Counted from the stretch's first letter, positions 21,836 through 32,678 are shown. The stretch: DNA of 64,000 nt from Blastomussa wellsi (GCA_947652115.1 OX393567.1:15430178-15494177); one strand, 5' to 3'. Numbers and translations are program-made. Notes: generated from the sequence alone by a model not told the origin.

Positions 21836-22009
21836 CATCATAACCGTGTCACACGTCCTGGCTATCCGTGTGTCAGTCGTTCACTAGCCGTGCGTTTTGC
21901 CGTTCGCACGTACAGCCGCTAGTTTACGTTTTCGCGTGAGAGGTCACAGTTGACATGTTCCATATGACGTATGTCGACAAACCAGACTTGGCCAAAGTTT
22001 GAAAATTAG

Positions 22010-22080
22010 ATTCTACTTCGTCATTGGTCAATGTCGCTAAGGAGTCACGTGAGATATGCGCGCGAAACCAGAGCGGTCAC
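22010..22080 (+). repeat. left inverted repeat of the DIRS element
   Basis: 71 bp from attctacttcgtcattgg to gagcggtcac, inverse of 26541-26609, with a 22 bp perfect core around atatgcgcgcgaaacc. Confidence 0.85.
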
Positions 22081-22123
22081 TTGCAAGCGAACCTTTGTAG
22101 TAGTTGCACGTTAAATTTTTCTT

Positions 22124-23251
22124 ATGGCGAACTCAACAAATTCCGAAGATAACCCCGAAGGAACGGGGCCTCCTTCCACAGAGGAAATTGAGGACGACCT
22201 TTTAGAAGAATCTGCACTCGAAAATAGCGACTCGCTATTGAGTGTACTCGCAAAATTGAACCAAAACATGGATCACATGGCGGGTTCAATGTCCGCCATG
22301 GGTGAAGCGTTCGCTACTTTGTCAAAGCAGTGCCCAGCAAAGCGAGACGCTCGCTCTGGGAATTTAAACCCTTTAAATGGGAAAACAAAGAAGTCTCGAG
22401 TTGAAGTCAGTGAAGAAGGTGAAACTGACAGTGAGAGCGATGATGCAGACGTTCACGAGCTTCTTGCGACCAACGCGGAGAACGAGGCTGAAGGCGCCAA
22501 AAAGTCGTCCGCCAGCTCGCAGGACTCCTGCAAAAATGATGGCGAAGACGAACTTTTAAAGAAACTGGCCCTAGACTTCTCCAAAGATGACAAAGTGAGC
22601 AGCCCAATCTCTAAGCAACTTGCTGAAATTATCAATAAGAGATGGGCTTCAAAACTTGGCGAGAACAAGGTCAAAGAAACGGTCGAGAAATACGATCGCC
22701 CTGAAAACTGCGAGAAACTTGTTGCTCCCAAAGTGAACCCTGAGATTTGGGAAAAATTATCCCATTATGGGAAAAAGCAGGACCTCAGATTGTCCGCTAT
22801 TCAGAACATGATAGTGAAGGTTGGAGCCATTATTGCACAATCAACCCAGACGCTCATGGATTTTAGAAGCCAAGGTAGGAAGCTTGACACGAGTGCATTA
22901 CTCACAGCACAAATCGATGCTATTGCCCTGTTGGGCCACACGAATTACGAGCTCTCGCTACGTAGACGGGAAGCTATCAAACCCAACCTAAACAAGGAGT
23001 ATGGGTCACTGTGTTCTTCTCAAACACCGGTTACAACCTTGCTATTTGGCGACGAGCTTCAGTCGCAGCTTACTGCGATTCGAGCATCAAATCGAATAAG
23101 TCATACGGCTGTTCACAATAGCTCCAAATCTTCCACCAAACCTCCATATCGACAGAAACAGAGCCAGCCTTTTTTAGGCAAGGGCCACTTCCAGTCCAAG
23201 TGGAAACCACAGAGAAACTGGAAGAAAAAGGAGGAAACCAGCAAAAAATAA
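22124..23251 (+). CDS. DIRS element ORF1, Gag-like
   Basis: 375 residues from an ATG 44 bp after the left repeat. The N-terminal 100 residues are acidic and Ser/Glu-rich with a heptad-like stretch (SLLSVLAKLNQNMDHMAG), then a basic KKSRVEVSEEGETDSESD block, and a helical core at about 160-310 (MIVKVGAIIAQSTQTL). The end is basic and polar (KPPYRQKQSQPF, KWKPQRNWKKK), fitting nucleic-acid binding. No zinc knuckle is present, as usual for DIRS Gag. The next ORF overlaps it by 52 bp in another frame. Confidence 0.8.
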   Translation: MANSTNSEDNPEGTGPPSTEEIEDDLLEESALENSDSLLSVLAKLNQNMDHMAGSMSAMGEAFATLSKQCPAKRDARSGNLNPLNGKTKKSRVEVSEEGETDSESDDADVHELLATNAENEAEGAKKSSASSQDSCKNDGEDELLKKLALDFSKDDKVSSPISKQLAEIINKRWASKLGENKVKETVEKYDRPENCEKLVAPKVNPEIWEKLSHYGKKQDLRLSAIQNMIVKVGAIIAQSTQTLMDFRSQGRKLDTSALLTAQIDAIALLGHTNYELSLRRREAIKPNLNKEYGSLCSSQTPVTTLLFGDELQSQLTAIRASNRISHTAVHNSSKSSTKPPYRQKQSQPFLGKGHFQSKWKPQRNWKKKEETSKK

Positions 23252-25389
23252 ACACTGATGATGATATCATGCCAAAGCTTCAATTGCTACAGGTAAATCA
23301 GTTTGAAGGCTTTATTCCTACACTAATAGCTTACCTTGTTGAACAAATAAGTTGCTTCAAAAGCGGTAGGCTGGCAAAATTTGTCCATTGTTGGCAAAAG
23401 ATTACCTCAGACACTGAGATTCTTCAAATGGTGTCAGGGCAATACATTGAATTTGACACTAAGCCTTGTCAAACACACACCCCTACAATGAAATGTTTTA
23501 GTGCTGCAGAAAATGCTATCATTTCTAAAGAGGTTACAAGCCTGCTTAAGAAAGCAGTTATTGTTAAAACCAGACATGAGCCAGGGGAGTTTATCTCTTC
23601 TGTTTTTGTGCGACCCAAAAAAGATGGATCTCACAGGATGATACTAAATCTTAAAAACCTGAATAAGCATGTACAATACAACCACTTTAAAATGGATACA
23701 CTTCAAAGTGTAATAAGCCTTATAACACCTAACTGCTATATGGCATCTGTGGATCTAAAGGACGCCTATTACTCTGTCCCCATTGCGGTTGCACACCAGA
23801 AGTACCTTAAGTTTGAATGGGCTGGTAAATTGTATCAGTTTACCTGTTTTCCTAATGGCTTAGCTTTCTGTCCGAGAAAGTTCACCAAACTTATGAAGCC
23901 AGCCTACGCAGTTTTGAGGCAACTTGGACATATAAACTCACCTTATATTGATGACTCATACCTACAAGGTGGAAGTTATGAGGAATGCTTAGCTAATGTC
24001 CTAGACACTGTGAAAATGTTCCTCTCATTGGGTTTCATTCTTCACCCTCAGAAGTCAATTTTTACCCCTACACAAAAGTTAGTATTTTTGGGGTTTGTCT
24101 TGGACTCAGTCCAGATGAAAATTTATTTGACAAATGAAAAAATTGACAAGCTACAATCAGTCTGTACCAAGCTTATCAAGGCCCCCAAAACCACTATACG
24201 GGAGGTTTCCAGGGCCCTTGGGTATATGGTATCTAGTCTCCCAGGTGTCATGTTTGGCCCACTTTATTTCCGCCAATTAGAGAGGGAGAAAACTCTGGCC
24301 CTAAGATACAGCAAGGGTGATTATGATGCTTTTATGAAAGTATCAGAGAAAGCTTGTAAAGAATTAATGTGGTGGAACACACACCTTGAAGCAAGCTACA
24401 ATGTCATTAGTCATGGTGAGCCTTCTGTTGTCATGACCACTGATGCCTCATCCACTGGCTGGGGCTGTGCCCTAAATGACACCAGTACAGGTGGCCACTG
24501 GACTCCAGAGGAGGCCAGAAACCACATAAACTATTTGGAGCTCCTGGCCATTTACTTGGCTCTGAAATCTTTTTCATCGATCCTTAATGGGCAGCATGTG
24601 AAGGTCATGGTTGATAATATGACTGCCCTGTCTGATGTAAACCATATGGGTACTAGTAGCTCTGAGAAAAGAAATGACCTTGCCAAAGAAATTTGGTTAT
24701 GGTGTGCTGAAAGAAATATTTGGCTTACAGCTGTCCATATCCCAGGCATAGAGAATGTGGAAGCTGATAAACAATCCAGACAGTCTCACTCACAACTTGA
24801 GTGGACACTAGACAGAACTATTTTCAGGGACTGCCTCAATGTAGTTAAGGTTGTGCCCAATATTGACTTATTCGCTTCCAGACTAAACCACCAGCTTCAG
24901 CCTTATGTCTCCTGGCACCCTGATCCAGGGGCTGTGGCAGTTGATGCATTTCACTTATCATGGAAGCAATATGTGCCTTATATGTTCCCTCCATTTTCTC
25001 TTATCAGCAGAGTATTGCAAAAGATTCAATGGGAGAGGGTTCAAGGAATTATCATTGTTCCAAAATGGCCAACCCAAACATGGTGGCCTGTCTTGATGAG
25101 AATGCTGATCGACAATCCAGTACTACTACCCTGCAGAAAGAGGTTGCTGTTTCTCCCAAGCAGCCCAGAAATGATTCACCCTCTGTATCCAAAACTGGAG
25201 CTGCTGATGTGTCACTTGTCTGGAGATCTCTTGAAAGCCAAGGAATTTCGACAGAAGCTTCAAGGATCATCTTGCAGTCCTGGAGATCAGGCACCACAAC
25301 TCAGTACCGAATTTACCACAAGAAGTGGGAATCATTCTGCAGTCGACGGAACATTAATCCCCTTCAGGCCACTTTACAGGATGGTATAA
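23200..25389 (+). CDS. DIRS reverse transcriptase / RNase H
   Basis: 729 residues. RT motifs: VRPKKDGSHRMILNLKNLN, VDLKDAYYSVPI, FPNGLAFCPRKFTK and the active-site YIDD at 249-252, then LGFVLDS. RNase H starts with TTDASSTGWG (catalytic D415), then YLELLAIYLAL, VDNMTALSDV and HIPGIENVEADKQSR. The segment after RNase H (LFASRLNHQLQPYVSWHPDP, FPPFSLI) is the conserved downstream region typical of DIRS Pol. No stops interrupt the domains. The first ATG lies inside ORF1, so the true start is uncertain and expression may need reinitiation or a shift. Confidence 0.93.
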   Translation: METTEKLEEKGGNQQKINTDDDIMPKLQLLQVNQFEGFIPTLIAYLVEQISCFKSGRLAKFVHCWQKITSDTEILQMVSGQYIEFDTKPCQTHTPTMKCFSAAENAIISKEVTSLLKKAVIVKTRHEPGEFISSVFVRPKKDGSHRMILNLKNLNKHVQYNHFKMDTLQSVISLITPNCYMASVDLKDAYYSVPIAVAHQKYLKFEWAGKLYQFTCFPNGLAFCPRKFTKLMKPAYAVLRQLGHINSPYIDDSYLQGGSYEECLANVLDTVKMFLSLGFILHPQKSIFTPTQKLVFLGFVLDSVQMKIYLTNEKIDKLQSVCTKLIKAPKTTIREVSRALGYMVSSLPGVMFGPLYFRQLEREKTLALRYSKGDYDAFMKVSEKACKELMWWNTHLEASYNVISHGEPSVVMTTDASSTGWGCALNDTSTGGHWTPEEARNHINYLELLAIYLALKSFSSILNGQHVKVMVDNMTALSDVNHMGTSSSEKRNDLAKEIWLWCAERNIWLTAVHIPGIENVEADKQSRQSHSQLEWTLDRTIFRDCLNVVKVVPNIDLFASRLNHQLQPYVSWHPDPGAVAVDAFHLSWKQYVPYMFPPFSLISRVLQKIQWERVQGIIIVPKWPTQTWWPVLMRMLIDNPVLLPCRKRLLFLPSSPEMIHPLYPKLELLMCHLSGDLLKAKEFRQKLQGSSCSPGDQAPQLSTEFTTRSGNHSAVDGTLIPFRPLYRMV

Positions 25390-26189
25390 ATTTCCTTGGA
25401 GAACTATTTACTACTGGTGTAGGGTACAGCTGTATAAACACTGCACGTAGTGCCCTGTCATCACTTATTGTGCTTCCAGGGGGTGTTCACTTTGGCAGCC
25501 ATCCGCTTGTTACCAGGTTTGTTAAAGGCGCTTTTGAAACTAGGCCTTCCCTTCCACGATACAAAGAAATATGGGACGTAAACTCTGTCCTAAAGGTACT
25601 TGCCACCTGGAATCTTGGAGTGGAATTGAGTCTTAGAGACATGTCTTGGAAGCTAACCATGTTACTTGCTCTCTTGTCTGGCCAGAGAGTACAGACACTG
25701 AAGGCTCTCACTCTAACCTCAATGGCCTTAACTGCAGACAAATGTGTATTTACGATTGACACCCCTCTGAAGACCACTCGGCCAGGTAAGCATCTGGGTC
25801 GAATTGAGTTTTTGGCATACGAGCCTGACAAGAACCTGTGTGTTGTACGTCATCTACAAGCCTATATTGACAGGACATCTCAACTAAGAGGTGAAGCTGA
25901 CCAGTTGCTGATTGGCCATCAGAAACCTCACAAACCGGTGTCAACTAACACCATTGCTCGGTGGCTCAAGAATGTCATGACCAAAGCAGGAATTGACACT
26001 AGTGTGTATAAAGCTCACAGCACAAGAGCAGCTGCAACTTCAGCTGCAAAGGAAAAACTGGTCCCTATTGACACTATCTTGTCTACAGCAGGTTGGAGTA
26101 GTGAGAGCACCTTTGCTCGATTTTACAATAAGCCTATCCAAGACACTGCCAAAAATTTTGGGCATGAACTTTTGCATAACAGCTGTTAA
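24960..26189 (+). CDS. DIRS tyrosine recombinase
   Basis: 409 residues in another frame, overlapping the RT frame by 430 bp. The N-terminal DNA-binding part includes YHKKWESFCSRRNINPLQAT and INTARSALSSLI. Catalytic residues are in place: R243 (LSGQRVQTLKA), H353-x-x-R356 (AHSTRAAA) and Y389 (FARFYNK). The enzyme would insert the circular DNA copy into the genome in place of an integrase. The true start may lie downstream of 24960, because the first 90 residues overlap RT coding and are poorly structured. Confidence 0.92.
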   Translation: MEAICALYVPSIFSYQQSIAKDSMGEGSRNYHCSKMANPNMVACLDENADRQSSTTTLQKEVAVSPKQPRNDSPSVSKTGAADVSLVWRSLESQGISTEASRIILQSWRSGTTTQYRIYHKKWESFCSRRNINPLQATLQDGINFLGELFTTGVGYSCINTARSALSSLIVLPGGVHFGSHPLVTRFVKGAFETRPSLPRYKEIWDVNSVLKVLATWNLGVELSLRDMSWKLTMLLALLSGQRVQTLKALTLTSMALTADKCVFTIDTPLKTTRPGKHLGRIEFLAYEPDKNLCVVRHLQAYIDRTSQLRGEADQLLIGHQKPHKPVSTNTIARWLKNVMTKAGIDTSVYKAHSTRAAATSAAKEKLVPIDTILSTAGWSSESTFARFYNKPIQDTAKNFGHELLHNSC

Positions 26190-26350
26190 TACTTCTTACA
26201 TGATTGACCAGACTTGTTCATATTGTTACTGTTACTCACTGGAAGATATTTCTAAGTGATATGTGCTTTGTTCAGCACCCTGTTGTTGCTATTTTGCATT
26301 AAATTTTATTGATGTTCATGGTTTCTGCTCATGATCATGACGCTTTAAAG

Positions 26351-26479
26351 TCTCACGTGACTCCTTAGCGACATTGACCAATGACGAAGTAGAATTGTAA
26401 AATTAAACGAAACTTACCGTAAGTTGAAGTTTGATTGAGATTCTACGAAGTCATTGGTCTGGAGCTAAGGAGTCAGGTG
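26351..26479. repeat. internal complementary region of the DIRS element
   Basis: 26351-26395 is the inverse of the left end (22010-22056). 26393-26479 is the inverse of the outer right end (26570-26656). The junction agaattgtaaaatt contains the shared terminal triplet once. Confidence 0.9.
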
Positions 26480-26540
26480 CCCTCCCATCTGGGCTACCCA
26501 CCCTATTATTACAACAGTCCTGATCATTCGCCTTTAAAGT

Positions 26541-26656
26541 GTGACCGCTCTGGTTTCGCGCGCATATCTCACCTGACTCCTTAGCTCCAGACCAATGACT
26601 TCGTAGAATCTCAATCAAACTTCAACTTACGGTAAGTTTCGTTTAATTTTACAATT
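26541..26656 (-). repeat. right inverted repeat of the DIRS element with 47 bp extension
   Basis: 26541-26609 pairs with the left repeat. 26610-26656 is an outer extension found only on this side and in the internal complementary region, as known for DIRS-1. With 26393-26479 it forms an 87 bp arm palindrome. Confidence 0.85.
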
Positions 26657-28030
26657 ATCTGCGTACAGCTAAAAAAGCAATCCTACCTGGTGAACTGTTG
26701 TTGACTAAGGGCGCCCGTTTTTTTTTTTTTTTTTTTGTTTTGTTTTGGTAAAATTTTGTTGCATAGAACGTGACGAACGAAGTTCGTGAGGAAAGCGTGT
26801 GAATTAAGCAGTTTGCAGTACCATTGATTATGTCATTATATATCCGTGTGATGAGATGTCGGTTCGTTCCCTTGATCATCGCGAGACTATTCATCTTTTT
26901 ATCGCCACTGACAAAGGGCCTAGACCAAAATTTTAATTTTTAAATAACTATTTGGCACTTTTATACTTTTTTCTCAATTTCATCCACACAGTACTCTGAA
27001 CTTTTGTTCATGATTTATTTTCATTATTTATCTTTCTGTCTTAATTATTTATTATGTCATTTTTCAGATTCATATAACTCATCATAATTTAATTAAGGGT
27101 GAATGTAGTTTAAAGTTACTTCTTCTAAAGACGCTTATGAACTGGGAATGTGGTCAATATGAGATCAGTTTATTCAAATTTTTTTAAAATGTTTTTTTAC
27201 AAGGAATAATCCAGTGTAGTTCCTTATCAGTCGTGTTTTGTTCTTTTCATCCATTTCAATGCATGGTTCGTCCAGAGACCCTTCATAAGAAATCCTGAAA
27301 TGATTTAGCTTCATTCGTGTTTAAATATTTTTGAATTCGTTAGCTGCAGCCGAACCTTCATCTAAATTTGGAAGTCAGTTTCTATACACTCTGCAAATAT
27401 TTAATTATCAAAATAATTGATTTTTGTTTTCCATATTCACTGCTGGGTCGTTAGTAATGAACAGTCAAAAACTTGTTCCTGACGTGTTCATTGTCCAAAA
27501 AACAATTAAATAGTTTAATTCCTTGAAAAAAATATCCCCCTTCAAAACTTCCATGAGTATCTCTACAAAAAATTGTTGAGATATTTTTTCCTTTTTTGGC
27601 GTTGCCTTCTAAACAATACCTTCCCATCATTTCTACTGGCGCCAATGGCACGTATTTATATTTATAATCCAACAAATATTTTTTCGCGCGCGCGATTGGC
27701 CTAAACACGTAAACTGGGGAATATTTAACAATTATTCCACGAGTGCGCGTTGGATATGAGATGGTAGATAGCCAACAAGGCGCGTAGCGCATATGAGCTC
27801 ATATACCATTGTCTCTCAACCAGTCAAAACTCACAGTTTTCCTTGAGCTTAGCTCTCGCAAAACTGTTCGCTTCTCGGAACAGATAATGTCCGCGGACAA
27901 ATATCCGAGAATATTTCCAAGCCAAATGGAGGCTACTGTTTATATATTTCTTCATACTCAGAAAATCCAGTCATTATTTTTGTATCACGCTCTCTCATGT
28001 AATCCAAAGCCCTTTTCATTTCCTAATTGA
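26657..28030. other. non-coding stretch with a 17-18 T run
   Basis: No gene recognised. A long T run lies at 26720-26737. The segment 27690-27800 (attattccacgagtgcgcg, ttggatatgag) resembles part of the palindromic repeat found at 41502 and 55488. Confidence 0.4.
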
Positions 28031-28073
28031 ATTTTATATAATCCTTCATACTCAGTCCTCCCTCTCCTGTGTT

Positions 28074-28993
28074 TCAACTTGATGAACAACACAATACCTG
28101 TTTAATAGTTTCCATAACTAGTCGCCTTACTTCTCTTATCTTCCAACAATATAACATCGGGTTCAGTGTTGAGTTAAAAGGGTGAAGCGTTGATTAAAAT
28201 AACCACGCAGCAATAAGTTGCAACGTCACCTCTCTGTGGATTGCAGTTAAAATCATAACTATTCCAGTGGGAAGGTAGCATGCAATAACTGAAATCTGTA
28301 CCCACAATGCATTGGATACTGTCTTTCTGTATCGCGCTATGTTCAATGGCTCATGTCCGTTTGGTTGTCCTTGGTGAACGCGTTCTTGAATTTGAGCTTG
28401 ATGATGAAGGAGCTTTCGATAGATTTGAATGTAACAGCACGTTGAAACAATTGTACATAACAACATACAAATAATGGCAAAAAGTAAGTTTACCACGAAA
28501 TTCCAGAATATCGCGGTGGCAAAGACGATGTTCATTGTCCAAAAGCAGATCACAAACGTATAGACTCGCTGAACAGTAACCACTTGTCTGTATCGCATGC
28601 CCAGTAACAGGGCGAGAAGTCTGTCTACGCTTATTGCAGTTAATGTGAACAAGGATACAAAACTCAACACTTGACCGCGAAAGACGGCAATACTATGTAT
28701 GGGGTGTCAAAGTTTCAACACGTCGTATTGAATTGTCATTAACTGTGTGACAAAAAGCGGTTCCGCAAAAAAATCCCAACAAACAAATCTGTGAGCACCA
28801 GTGAACGTAGTAAAATCTTGGAAGGCGGATGAAGGGACGACTCCTTGTTAAGAGCAACTAAGATCACAGCATAACCTATCGCTGATGCCAACGCAAGAAA
28901 ACTATGAAAAACTGCAAAAAAATTCAGTACATGCCTTCCCATTAGTAGATCCAGTGAAATGCAAATATGTCCATGTCCATCTACATCTTGCAT
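28074..28993 (-). pseudogene. class A GPCR pseudogene, full length with few lesions
   Basis: Minus-strand relative of the 6345-7262 receptor; 3' end and flank are almost identical. The start at 28993 (MQDVDGHGH) matches. TM1-TM2 read normally (TDLFVGIF), then an A run has seven instead of five A near 28768, shifting the frame. TM3 resumes with SVDRLLALLLGMRYRQ and runs to TM6 (CYLPTGIV). A TAA at about 28191-28193 cuts the reading before TM7, and a later shift precedes NPMLYCW. The few lesions point to recent inactivation. Confidence 0.88.
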
Positions 28994-30156
28994 GTTGACT
29001 ATGGAGCTATTCCGCACCTTTCGAGTCTTACGTACAGCAAGAAATCAGGCGAAGCTATGGAGGATCAGCCACGACACCCGACGAAAGGTAGGCGACAAGG
29101 GAAGCTGCGGCTGCTGCTATGAAATAGCGCCTGCTGTGCACTGAATTAACACTGATAAATCCAGTTGTCAAAAACAGATTACAGTACCCTGTTGGTGTGA
29201 GATTATTTATTTATCGTTCCAAAAGTAATATATATTCAATTGGGTGTCAACTGTCCTACAGTAATTTACATTTCAACAAAGGGATATTCGTCACTAAAGC
29301 TATTGAAAACAAATTTAATGAAGTCGCGTTCGCTCCTATTGTATTTACTATAGAATCAATCTCATGAAACAAAAAAGGCTCTTTTCGCGAAACACTTAGC
29401 ATATTTTAATAATCGTGATTGCCATGTAAATCATAAAACTGATAATGTAGCCAGACTCGTCCAAACGATGAAAAATTATAGAAATTGCATAGCAAAACCA
29501 GTCGTTCAATCAGCCTTTACTATAAGCGCTCTCTAAAACACGGACATAATCAGAATAAACTGCAACAGCATGTTGTTGTATCTGCAATTATGAGCTTGTT
29601 TCACTCTATTCCATTATTATACCGGAGGGGGTAATTTTAAATTAACTTCAATACCATTCAACAGAAGCCTCCGACTCAAACAAAACAAGAAATGGCAAAA
29701 ACTCATTTCATTCCCAAAATAATAAAAGTCATTTGCATTGCGGTTTGTTTCAGGAAATAAACAAAAATTAAAAAATAACAAGAGTAAAGAAAGCCGTGGA
29801 AATATATATTAAACTAACGTGAAGTGTGAGATATTAAAAGCCGATTAAAAACTGAACGACAGTAGGACAGTTCACACCCAATTGAATGTTTATGACTTGG
29901 CACAAACAATAAATAATCTCACACGCACAGGGTCACACTATAAGCTGTTTTTCACAACTAGATTTATCAGTCTGACACGCAGTGCTGACAACAAGCGCGT
30001 CAAATTTAATATTTTAAGATAGCTATTTCATAGCAGCAGCCGCAGCTTCCCTTGTCGCCTACCTTTCGCCGGGTGTCGTGGCTGATCCTCCATAGCTTCG
30101 CCTGATTTCTTGCTGTACGTAAGACTCGAAAGGTGCGGAATAGCTCCATAGTCAAC

Positions 30157-30872
30157 ATGGATATATTTGCATTTCACTGGATCTACTAATGGGAAGGCAT
30201 GTACTGAATTTTCTTGCAGTTTTTCATAGTTTTCTTGCCGTGACATCAACGATAGGTAATGCTGTGATCTTAGTTGCTATTAACAAGGAATCTTTCCTTC
30301 ATCCACCTTCCAAGATTTTGCTACGTTCACTGGTGCTCACAGATTTGTTTGTTGGGTTTATTGCGGAACCACTTTTTGTCTCACAGTTAATGACCATACA
30401 ATATGGCGGGCTGGAGCTGTGTTACGCCATATATCGTATTTCTGTCTTTTTCGGTCAAGTGTTGAGTTTGGTATCCTTGTTCACTAACTGCAATAAGCGT
30501 AGACAGACTTCTCGCCCTGTTACTGGGCATGCGATACAGACAAGTGGTTACTGTTAAGCGAGTCTTCACATTAGTGATCTGCTTTTGGACACTTAACATC
30601 GTCTTTGCCACCGCGATTTTCTGGAGTTTCTCGGTAAACTCACTTTTTGTCATTATTTGTATTTTGTTATGTATAATTGTTTCAACGTGCTGTTACATTC
30701 AAATCTATCGAAAGCTTCTTCATCATCAATCTCAAATACAAGAACACGTTCAACAAGGACAACCAAACGGACATGAGCCATTGAACATAGCGAGATACAG
30801 AAAGACAGTGTCCAGTGCATTGTGGGTACAGTTTGCGCTTGTCACGTGTTACCTTCCAGCGGGAATAGTTAC
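30157..30872 (+). pseudogene. class A GPCR pseudogene, truncated after TM6
   Basis: Plus-strand copy. The original start region has a small deletion, so the ATG at 30157 is out of frame and the first in-frame ATG is at 30189. TM1-TM3 read LVLTDLFVGFIAEPLFVSQL. Two bases are missing in the TM3 segment (ttcactaactgc against ttcacactaactgc) near 30482, shifting the frame just before DRL. 30529 onward carries loop 2 to TM6 (CYLPAGIVTG). Homology stops at about 30872, so TM7 and the tail are lost. Confidence 0.88.
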
Positions 30873-32678
30873 TGGGTTAATGTTTAAAAGAATTACACGT
30901 AGTCTTAGCCCTATTAATAAACTAAATTTAGGAGCAAATTACTTGTAAATTAGAAGAGTATAAATTTAAGCGACTGGAAAGTATATTCAAAGCAAAGAAA
31001 AGCTTTACAGGTTTTTTCCTGGCTTAATAAACCCAGTCCACTCACTATTATGCAAAGAACACGCAAATACCATGCTCCTCAGTATTCAGTCTACCTTTGG
31101 AGATGTGTTTAAACTAGCTTCATCACAGGCTTTGCATTTGGCAAAACAATGGCCAGTTATTTCAGTAACAGTTTGTCCGTCTTAGTCGACCTCAGTCGTA
31201 ACCATCCTTGATCATTACGACTGTTTTGCAGATTGTAAAAACAGTCGTAGGTGGAGCAAATTTCACTCGGTTGGTTGGTCTACTGTCGTACACAAAAGAT
31301 GTTGACAGATGATTGACACACCCAACGAGGCTCCCGTGACAGTTGAAAGTTGCTTGACAGACCTAACGAAGCGACTACAGTAAAAACCCGCAAGTAAGAA
31401 CCTAGGTTTTAAAGTGAAACTGTGATCAAATTTTTACACCTTGCTTTTTGAAGGGAATAGTGCAGTGCTTCATGTGAGATTAAAGATGCCGTTTTCCTTT
31501 TTCAAATATCTGAAGTAGTTCCAGAGATATTCAAGTTTAAAAAATTGATAATATGTGCAAATTAGGAGACTGATGACGTCATCTACTCAGCCCAATTTTA
31601 TATCAAGTAAAAAAGTAGGGCTACCTGATTCTCGGTCAGGTTTCTACAGAGACAGTTGAAACTTGGCACAGTAATAGTTATTCGGGCGACACGCCTATGG
31701 TTGTAATTTAATCTTGTTTCCATGGCAACACACTCTTTTCCAGTCCCCTCGAATCTGCTTTCAGTATTTGAGTTATTTTTAGCCCAGAAAAATTAAACAA
31801 GGCCAAAGAACCTACCTAACATAAATATGCTTGCAAAATCATGCAGATCCGGAGTCATTGAGAAATGTCAAAATTGACGGCCAAAAATGGCCAGAATAAC
31901 ATCGGGGAGGACTGGGATCCAGCATGTAGCCATGGTAACATAATTGTTAATCGCATATTGCACAACTCGCCTAGTAGAGTCATGATGTAAAGAATGAAAC
32001 ATTTCTGATACAAACTGGCTGACATATTTTTACTTTATTTACTTGATTAAAATTTGGTTGAGTCTATGACGTCATTACTTAGCCAATTTGCATATTTTAA
32101 AAACGTGAATATCTCTGTAACGAAAAAAGATATTTCAAAAAAGTAAACGGCAATTTTCTTCTCATGCAGACTACTGTTTAATGCTTTCAAATGGCTTAGT
32201 TTGGAGACATCCAAATTTCATCATAGTAGCACTTTAAGAACCTGCTAGGCTAAAATTTGCCAGTTAGACCCCCTCTGAACAAGAGTCTGTTTAGCCTAAA
32301 ATTTCAAACAGGTTCTTATTTTCTGAATCAAAGGTAAAAATTCACTAGTTTGGGATCATACACTGTTAATGCTGAGAAAGCATGTAATGTTATGTACAAA
32401 GGTAAGACTTCCACATGGCCATTTATATGGTAAGCACTAAATAAATACTTTTTATGCTATTTTTATATACGAAATAGGCTGAAAACCACTACATTTGAAA
32501 GCTTAACTGAAAATAATTTCTTAAAAAAATAAGAGCCCATTTAAGAGCCTAAGTAGTTTCGGAATGAGATTTGCCGAATTGCTTTTCTATAAAAATTCAG
32601 TTCCGACCTGTTTTCTTTCTCACATTTATCCTAAAGGCCACAAATGTAACCTTGTAGAACGAGTTCAGCAATCCTAGT
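30873..32678. other. non-coding repeat-like stretch
   Basis: No coding potential seen. The segments taagaacctaggttttaa (31398) and its inverse near 32302-32317 may be ends of an element of about 920 bp, and tttaagaacctgctaggc recurs at 32233. These are weak signals. Confidence 0.35.

Larger units (their letters stand above)
13743..21936. mobile_element. large inverted-repeat element, split by a BEL retrotransposon
   Basis: The left end (CGCGAAAACGTACACTAACG, 13743) and right end (inverse ending at 21936) match as inverted repeats over at least 25 bp, followed by related sub-terminal repeats on both sides. Without the inserted retrotransposon (14892-20643) the element is about 2.4 kb. No transposase was found in the remaining 2.4 kb. 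Blocks of about 100 bp are repeated inside: gtcaaaacaaagatgttatcc at 14087 and 14345 (with a variant at 20917), and ggttattcttgaagtt at 14216 and 14768. No clear target duplication is visible at the outer ends, so the boundaries carry a few bp of doubt and the superfamily is unknown. Confidence 0.65.
22010..26656 (+). mobile_element. DIRS-type tyrosine-recombinase retroelement, structurally complete
   Basis: 4647 bp with the full DIRS layout: a left inverted repeat (22010-22080), a right inverted repeat (26541-26609) with a 47 bp outer extension to 26656, and an internal complementary region (26351-26479). The internal region joins the complement of the left end (26351-26395) to the complement of the right end (26393-26479), as needed to template circle closure. 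Both ends finish in ATT, and the internal region holds that triplet once, fitting the 3 bp overlap of DIRS ends. No target duplication is expected or seen. Three overlapping ORFs code for Gag, RT/RNase H and a tyrosine recombinase. It starts 73 bp after the 13743-21936 element. Confidence 0.93.
28035..30872. repeat. head-to-head duplicated GPCR units (inverted repeat)
   Basis: 28035-29270 matches 6305-7540 in the same orientation. 29288-30872 matches the inverse of about 6480-8066. The two copies meet head to head near 29275-29288 with 5' flanks toward each other. Each includes a GPCR copy plus upstream sequence, so these are genomic duplications rather than processed retrocopies. Confidence 0.8.
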
